Assembly: GCF_024813435.1 (NCBI RefSeq)
Contig: NZ_JANAEZ010000012.1
Location: 102,222-166,221, forward strand
DNA: 64,000 bases
Direction of reading: 5' to 3'
Origin: Cognataquiflexum gelatinilyticum
GTDB taxonomy: Bacteria; Bacteroidota; Bacteroidia; Cytophagales; Cyclobacteriaceae
Below, piece by piece: positions 60,066 through 64,000 of the stretch. The notes beneath the pieces were generated by a model. It made no database searches. It worked only from the letters and a program-made list of their open reading frames with translations, and was not told the DNA's origin. Made by a program: the position numbers and the translations under genes. The first letter of the stretch is position 1, and every line of letters begins with the position of its first letter.

Positions 60066-60126
60066 AAAAAAGAGGAGCGAGACCAGATGGGAGAAGTAAT
60101 GCCGTGAGTATTTTGGAAGTACCTTT

Positions 60127-60164
60127 CGACAACTTGACAACCTGATAACGCGAAGCAGATAACC
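60127..60164 (+). repeat. 38-bp dispersed repeat, GACAACNN octads, copy 2
   Basis: Near-identical to 60231-60268 (two differences visible) and to the reverse complement of 58661-58697. It lies within the hisG-hisD gap. Confidence 0.75.
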
Positions 60165-60201
60165 ATTACAACTACTATAACCATTACAACCATAAAAAAT
60201 T

Positions 60202-60227
60202 GGACCCTTCGTGCCTCAGGGTGACGG
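60202..60227. repeat. Half REP-like element
   Basis: CCCTTCGTGCCTCAGGGTGAC resembles one arm of the REP-like palindrome at 55333-55405; the complement begins GTCACCCTGAGGCAC. It lies between the two octad repeats in the hisG-hisD gap. Confidence 0.5.
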
Positions 60228-60230
60228 ACT

Positions 60231-60268
60231 CGACAACTTGACAACCTGACAACGCGAAGCAGACAACC
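60231..60268 (+). repeat. 38-bp dispersed repeat, GACAACNN octads, copy 3
   Basis: Second forward copy, 104 bp after copy 2. Both forward copies are followed by runs of ACCATTACAAC-like sequence. The copy ends 35 bp before the hisD start codon. Confidence 0.75.
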
Positions 60269-60302
60269 ACTACAACAATTACAACCATTTGAATCATTTT
60301 CC

Positions 60303-61595
60303 ATGAAAACCATATACAACCCCACCAGGTCTGAATGGACCAAGGCCTTGCAGAGGCCAATTCAAAAGACCAAAGCCATTGACAAAATTGTCAAGCCGAT
60401 CATGCGCAAAGTCAGCAGAATGGGGGATAAGGCTTTGAAAAAATTTGCTTTGGAGTATGACCATGTCACCATTAAAACTTTACTGGTCAGCAACGAAGAA
60501 GTGCTAAAAGCACGGGAGCAAATAGATCCAAAACTAAAGGAAGCCATTTTGGTGGCAAAAGAAAATATCGAAAAATTCCATGCTGCCCAGGCTCAGCCTG
60601 ACCTCGTCATGGAAGTAATGGAAGGGGTGACCTGCATGCGAAAATCTGTGCCGATCCAAAGGGTGGGGCTGTATATTCCCGGCGGAACGGCACCGCTGTT
60701 TTCAACAGTGTTGATGCTGGGTATCCCCGCGAATCTTGCAGGTTGCGAAGAAATCGTTATCTGTACCCCACCGGACAAAGAAGGGAATATCCATCCTGCT
60801 ATATTATTCACAGCAGACCTAATCGGAATTGACAAAATCGTCAAAGCAGGTGGGGCGCAAGCCATTGCCGCAATGACTTTCGGTACAGAATCCGTTCCCA
60901 AAGTGGATAAGATTTTTGGACCAGGCAATCAATATGTCACAGCCGCAAAGCAATTGGCCACCAAAAAAGGAGTCGCCATCGACATGCCGGCTGGACCTTC
61001 TGAGGTGTTGGTATATGCCGACAGCTCTGCAATTCCTTCCTTTGTCGCTGCGGATTTACTTTCACAAGCAGAACATGGCGTGGATTCTCAAGTGATATTG
61101 GTGGCGAGCTCCGAAAAAGTAACCAAAAAAGTGCTCAAAGAAATGGAAGAACAATTGGAAAATCTGCCACGAAAAGACATTGCCAAGCGTGCTTTGGACA
61201 ACTCAGTAGCTGTGATCATGGGTAAAGAAGAAAATGCCATCGAGCTGATCAACGACTATGCACCAGAGCATTTAATCATCTGTGTTGAAAACGAGGATTT
61301 TGTTGTTTCCCAGATTGTCAATGCTGGTTCGATATTTATTGGAAACTTCACACCTGAGTCGGCAGGTGATTATGCATCCGGCACCAACCATACTTTGCCT
61401 ACCTATGGCTATGCCAAAAACTACAGCGGAGTATCTTTGGATAGTTTTGTCAAAAAAATCACGTACCAAAAGATTACCGAAAAAGGAATCAAGAAGCTTG
61501 GACCCACCGTGGAAATCATGGCTGCGAACGAACTCCTTGATGCCCACAAGAATGCCGTTAGTATCCGCCTCAAATATTTAAAAGAGAAAAAGTAA
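60303..61595 (+). CDS. hisD: Histidinol dehydrogenase
   Basis: 430 residues, normal length. VQRVGLYIPGGTAPLFSTVLM is cut here to GLYIPGGTAPLFSTVLM (about 122-138). KIFGPGNQYVTAAKQ (about 203-217), LLSQAEHGVDSQVIL (zinc-ligand Gln/His, about 254-268) and SGTNHTLPTYG (about 359-369, catalytic His) match HisD. The zinc enzyme makes the last two oxidations, histidinol to histidine, in the cytoplasm. The stop codon overlaps the hisC start by 1 bp (TAATG), so the two are coupled. The 5' leader is entirely repeat sequence. Confidence 0.97.
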   Translation: MKTIYNPTRSEWTKALQRPIQKTKAIDKIVKPIMRKVSRMGDKALKKFALEYDHVTIKTLLVSNEEVLKAREQIDPKLKEAILVAKENIEKFHAAQAQPDLVMEVMEGVTCMRKSVPIQRVGLYIPGGTAPLFSTVLMLGIPANLAGCEEIVICTPPDKEGNIHPAILFTADLIGIDKIVKAGGAQAIAAMTFGTESVPKVDKIFGPGNQYVTAAKQLATKKGVAIDMPAGPSEVLVYADSSAIPSFVAADLLSQAEHGVDSQVILVASSEKVTKKVLKEMEEQLENLPRKDIAKRALDNSVAVIMGKEENAIELINDYAPEHLIICVENEDFVVSQIVNAGSIFIGNFTPESAGDYASGTNHTLPTYGYAKNYSGVSLDSFVKKITYQKITEKGIKKLGPTVEIMAANELLDAHKNAVSIRLKYLKEKK

Positions 61596-62659
61596 TGGCT
61601 TTTGATATTCAGAAAATATTACGCCCCCATATCCGAAACATCAAACCCTATTCTTCTGCAAGGGATGAATATTCGGGTCATGACGGCGTGTTTCTTGACG
61701 CCAATGAAAACCCATATGGATCGCTGACAGGGGAGGCTTTCAACCGATATCCTGATCCTTACCAACAGGAAATCAAATCCAAATTGGCCGTGATCAAAGG
61801 GGTTTCTCCCAAGCAGATTTTCCTTGGAAATGGTAGCGACGAAGCCATTGACCTGTTGATGCGCGCCTTTTGCAGGCCGGGAATAGACAATATCATTTTG
61901 CTTCCTCCTACTTATGGGATGTATGAGGTCTCAGCCTCGATCAATGACATTGCCATCAAAAAGGTAAATCTTACTGAAGACTTTCAACTCAGACCAAAAG
62001 AAATCCTTGCAGCAACAGATGAAAACACCAAGATTATTTTTGTCTGTTCTCCCAATAACCCGAGTGGCAACAAGATGAAAAGGGAAGCCATCCGTGAGAT
62101 TCTGGTAGGCTTTGAAGGATTGGTTGTGGTAGATGAAGCTTATATCGACTTTAGCGATGAGCAAAGTTTTACGACCGAATTGGCAAATTATCCCAACCTT
62201 CTTGTGATGCAGACATTCTCTAAAGCTTGGGGACTTGCCAATCTCCGGATCGGGATGGCTTTTTCTTCAGAAGAAATTATCCGGATTTTAAACTTGATCA
62301 AACCTCCTTATAATATCTCCGGACTGACACAGGAAAAGGTACTTGCGTCTCTTGAGAAAGCAGATGCGATAAGTAAAGTGGTGAAAACTATTTTGGAGGA
62401 AAGAGAACATCTTCAAAAAGATTTGGAAGGTTTGCCTTTTGTGAAGAAAATCTATCCTTCCCACGCCAATTTCCTATTGGTGAAAGTTCCCGATGCCAAG
62501 AAAATGTATGATGACTTGGTGTCCAGCAAAATCATTGTCCGCGACCGCTCCAAAGTGATTTTGTGTGAAGATTGTCTGAGGATTACTGTAGGCACAAGGG
62601 AGGAAAATGAAGCTTTTCTAAATTCATTCAAAAAACTCGCAGGACAATCTTTGAACTAG
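61595..62659 (+). CDS. hisC: Histidinol-phosphate aminotransferase
   Basis: 354 residues, fold type I PLP enzyme. DANENPYGSL (about 35-44) is the HisC-type N-terminal motif, FLGNGSDEAIDLLMRAF (about 76-92) binds PLP phosphate, FVCSPNNPSGN (about 149-159) and the PLP lysine K210 in QTFSKAWGLANLRIG follow. It converts imidazole-acetol phosphate to histidinol phosphate with glutamate. It starts on the last base of the hisD stop codon. hisB begins 40 bp later. Confidence 0.96.
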   Translation: MAFDIQKILRPHIRNIKPYSSARDEYSGHDGVFLDANENPYGSLTGEAFNRYPDPYQQEIKSKLAVIKGVSPKQIFLGNGSDEAIDLLMRAFCRPGIDNIILLPPTYGMYEVSASINDIAIKKVNLTEDFQLRPKEILAATDENTKIIFVCSPNNPSGNKMKREAIREILVGFEGLVVVDEAYIDFSDEQSFTTELANYPNLLVMQTFSKAWGLANLRIGMAFSSEEIIRILNLIKPPYNISGLTQEKVLASLEKADAISKVVKTILEEREHLQKDLEGLPFVKKIYPSHANFLLVKVPDAKKMYDDLVSSKIIVRDRSKVILCEDCLRITVGTREENEAFLNSFKKLAGQSLN

Positions 62660-62660
62660 T

Positions 62661-62698
62661 CCAATAACCTAATAACCAATAACATTTATTTGATAACC
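62661..62698. repeat. AATAACC-type repeat between hisC and hisB
   Basis: AATAACC units (CCAATAACCTAATAACCAAT and a later ATAACC) fill the 39-bp gap and run up to the hisB ATG, so they make up the whole ribosome-entry region of hisB. Confidence 0.6.
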
Positions 62699-63793
62699 AT
62701 GAAAAAAGCACTTTTTATCGACCGGGACGGAACCATCATTGTCGAGCCGCAAACAGACTTTCAGATCGACAGTTTAGAGGATTTGGAGTTTTTACCTAGG
62801 GTAATATCCAACCTGAGAAAAATCGCTGAGGAATGTGATTATGAATTGGTCATGGTTACGAATCAGGATGGCATGGGGACAGCTTCTTTTCCGGAAGAAA
62901 ACTTTTGGCCAGCACATGACAAGATGATGCTCACTTTGGAAAATGAGGGGGTGAAATTCGCCAAAGTCCACATCGACAAATCCTTTGAACATGAGAATCT
63001 CCCTACCCGCAAACCGGGAATCGGAATGCTCACAGAATATTTTGATGGCTCCTATGATTTGGCAAATTCCTATGTGATCGGGGACAGAAAGACAGATATC
63101 CAATTGGCCAAAAACATGGGAGCAAAGTCCATTTACATCGGAGATCCTGATGATAAAGCAACATTCTGTTCCAAAAGTTGGGATGAGATTTACAGATTCC
63201 TAAGGATGCCTGCAAGGATCGGTGAGGTTTTCCGCAAAACATCCGAAACAGAAATCCATATCCGGGTCAATCTTGACGGATCAGGGAAATGTGAAATCTA
63301 TACCGGGTTGCCATTTTTTGACCACATGCTCGAGCAATTGGGCCGACATGGTGGAACAGACCTGCTAATCGAAGTCAAAGGCGACTTGCATATCGATGAG
63401 CACCACACCATTGAAGATACCGCTTTGGCTTTGGGTGAAGCATACCTGAAAGCTTTAGGAGACAAAAAAGGCATTTACCGCTATGGTTTCCTGTTGCCGA
63501 TGGACGATGTGTTGGCGCAGGTGGCAATAGATTTTGGAGGCCGGCCATGGATGGTTTGGGATGCGGAATTCAAAAGGGAAAAAATCGGAGACATGCCGAC
63601 GGAGATGTTTTTCCATTTCTTCAAATCCTTTAGCGACACTGCCAAGTGCAACCTGAACATCAAAGCTGAAGGTACAAACGAGCACCACAAGATCGAGGCG
63701 ATCTTCAAAGGCCTTGCCCGCGCCATCAAAATGGCTGTCGCAAAAGACACATCCGCCCTGAACCAATTGCCAAGTACGAAGGGAGTTCTTTAG
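62699..63793 (+). CDS. hisB: Bifunctional histidinol-phosphatase/imidazoleglycerol-phosphate dehydratase
   Basis: 364 residues from the ATG at 62699 (MKKALFIDRDGT). The N-terminal HAD phosphatase (about 1-165) has the nucleophile Asp8 and Asp10 in FIDRDGT, MVTNQDGMG, the Cys/His-poor loop and GDRKTDIQLAKNMG. The C-terminal IGPD domain (about 170-364) has GLPFFDHMLEQLGRHGG (about 202-218), DEHHTIEDTALALG (about 229-242) and KAEGTNEHHKIEAIFKGLARA with the second H-H-x-x-E metal site. It catalyses steps 6 and 8 of histidine synthesis. It is the last his gene here; hisHAFI are not immediately downstream. Confidence 0.96.
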   Translation: MKKALFIDRDGTIIVEPQTDFQIDSLEDLEFLPRVISNLRKIAEECDYELVMVTNQDGMGTASFPEENFWPAHDKMMLTLENEGVKFAKVHIDKSFEHENLPTRKPGIGMLTEYFDGSYDLANSYVIGDRKTDIQLAKNMGAKSIYIGDPDDKATFCSKSWDEIYRFLRMPARIGEVFRKTSETEIHIRVNLDGSGKCEIYTGLPFFDHMLEQLGRHGGTDLLIEVKGDLHIDEHHTIEDTALALGEAYLKALGDKKGIYRYGFLLPMDDVLAQVAIDFGGRPWMVWDAEFKREKIGDMPTEMFFHFFKSFSDTAKCNLNIKAEGTNEHHKIEAIFKGLARAIKMAVAKDTSALNQLPSTKGVL

Positions 63794-63838
63794 AAAGGAT
63801 GAAGGGAGAGGTGAGAAGGATGAAGTAAAGGATTAAGT

Positions 63839-63875
63839 AGCAGTTGGCAGTGGTCAGTAATCAGTCTCAGTTGTA
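63839..63875. repeat. Heptad repeat, CAGTNNN type, after hisB
   Basis: Units CAGTTGG, CAGTGGT, CAGTAAT, CAGTCTC and AGTTG in tandem, 46 bp after hisB. Same type as 58703-58726 (other strand). Directly before it is a purine-rich GAAGGATGAAG stretch. Confidence 0.6.
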
Positions 63876-63915
63876 GAAAGCTGTTTACAGGTTCCCAATT
63901 GCACGGGAGTGTTCA

Positions 63916-64000
63916 TTAAACTGTGTCATTTCCTTCAAACCGTTCATCAAAGTAAGCAATTAGGTCTTTTCGTATGGAAGGCCAAGCGAATATTGAACCG
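63916..64000 (-). CDS. Possible C-terminal end of a gene entering from the right
   Basis: On the minus strand a frame open from the right edge encodes about 27 residues (FAWPSIRKDLIAYFDERF within it) and stops at 63916-63918. It faces hisB tail to tail. It is too short to recognise and could be chance. Confidence 0.3.
   Translation of the reverse strand, partial: GSIFAWPSIRKDLIAYFDERFEGNDTV

Overview
The window looks like a chromosomal segment from a pigmented, menaquinone-using member of the Bacteroidota, most like the Cyclobacteriaceae (Algoriphagus relatives). That placement is inferred from gene content: a PorV/PorU-type pair of the type IX secretion system, MenA, a lycopene cyclase, a bifunctional HisB, DUF1343 and DUF2490 proteins, and promoters of the Bacteroidota form TTG / TAnnTTTG. 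No rRNA, insertion sequence, prophage or CRISPR array was seen. There is one tRNA, tRNA-Gly(CCC).

Layout. 1-2.4 kb: AT-rich accessory DNA with a PIN-like gene cut by the left edge, a ParDE toxin-antitoxin pair with a palindromic operator, and a YdeI/OmdA-type gene. 2.4-5 kb: a TerB-like protein, then a membrane-anchored metallo-beta-lactamase-fold hydrolase with a TetR-type operator at its start and a TetR gene downstream. 5-13.4 kb: sugar transporter, outer-membrane proteins, MscS channel, acetyltransferase with lycopene cyclase, amidohydrolase. 13.5-17.4 kb: beta-CASP nuclease and a PadR-PspC operon. 17.7-23.9 kb: coupled PorV2/PorU2 genes. 24-34 kb: a low-complexity surface protein with a DUF2092 protein, cystathionine gamma-synthase, tRNA-Gly, SDR, small metabolic genes, SUI1 factor, universal stress protein, MenA. 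34-46 kb: glutathione peroxidase with ArgS, arginase, amino acid permease with methionine-type aminotransferase, GlgX, an orphan gene, arginine decarboxylase and a D-serine-dehydratase-like enzyme. 46-55 kb: a large haem-binding HEAT lipoprotein coupled to a PIG-L deacetylase, NamZ-like muramidase, LolC/E-like permease, glycosyltransferase and an orphan ATP-grasp enzyme. 55-58.6 kb: TPR lipoprotein, a haem-globin-like lipoprotein with a membrane-anchored partner, and a secreted RraA-fold protein. 58.9-63.8 kb: a histidine operon, hisG-hisD-hisC-hisB, preceded by a strong promoter and a leader peptide ending in four histidines among its last seven residues.

Two things stand out beyond ordinary genes. 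First, the his leader: a near-leaderless 27-codon peptide whose stop codon sits in the loop of a terminator-like hairpin. Second, many intergenic gaps are filled by degenerate short-period repeats, mostly 7 or 8 bp: AGTCNAN/CAGTNNN, AGACNNG, AATAACC and GACAACNN types. They recur in both orientations at start and stop codons across the window. A third item is a predicted lipid-anchored truncated haemoglobin.

Most genes are separated by clean hairpin terminators, several of them bidirectional. Close coupling (1-bp gaps or start/stop overlaps) defines the pairs parDE, padR-pspC, porV2-porU2, VOC-PAP2, permease-aminotransferase, PVC cytochrome-PIG-L, argS-gpx and hisD-hisC. Initiation at TTG appears necessary for at least three genes.
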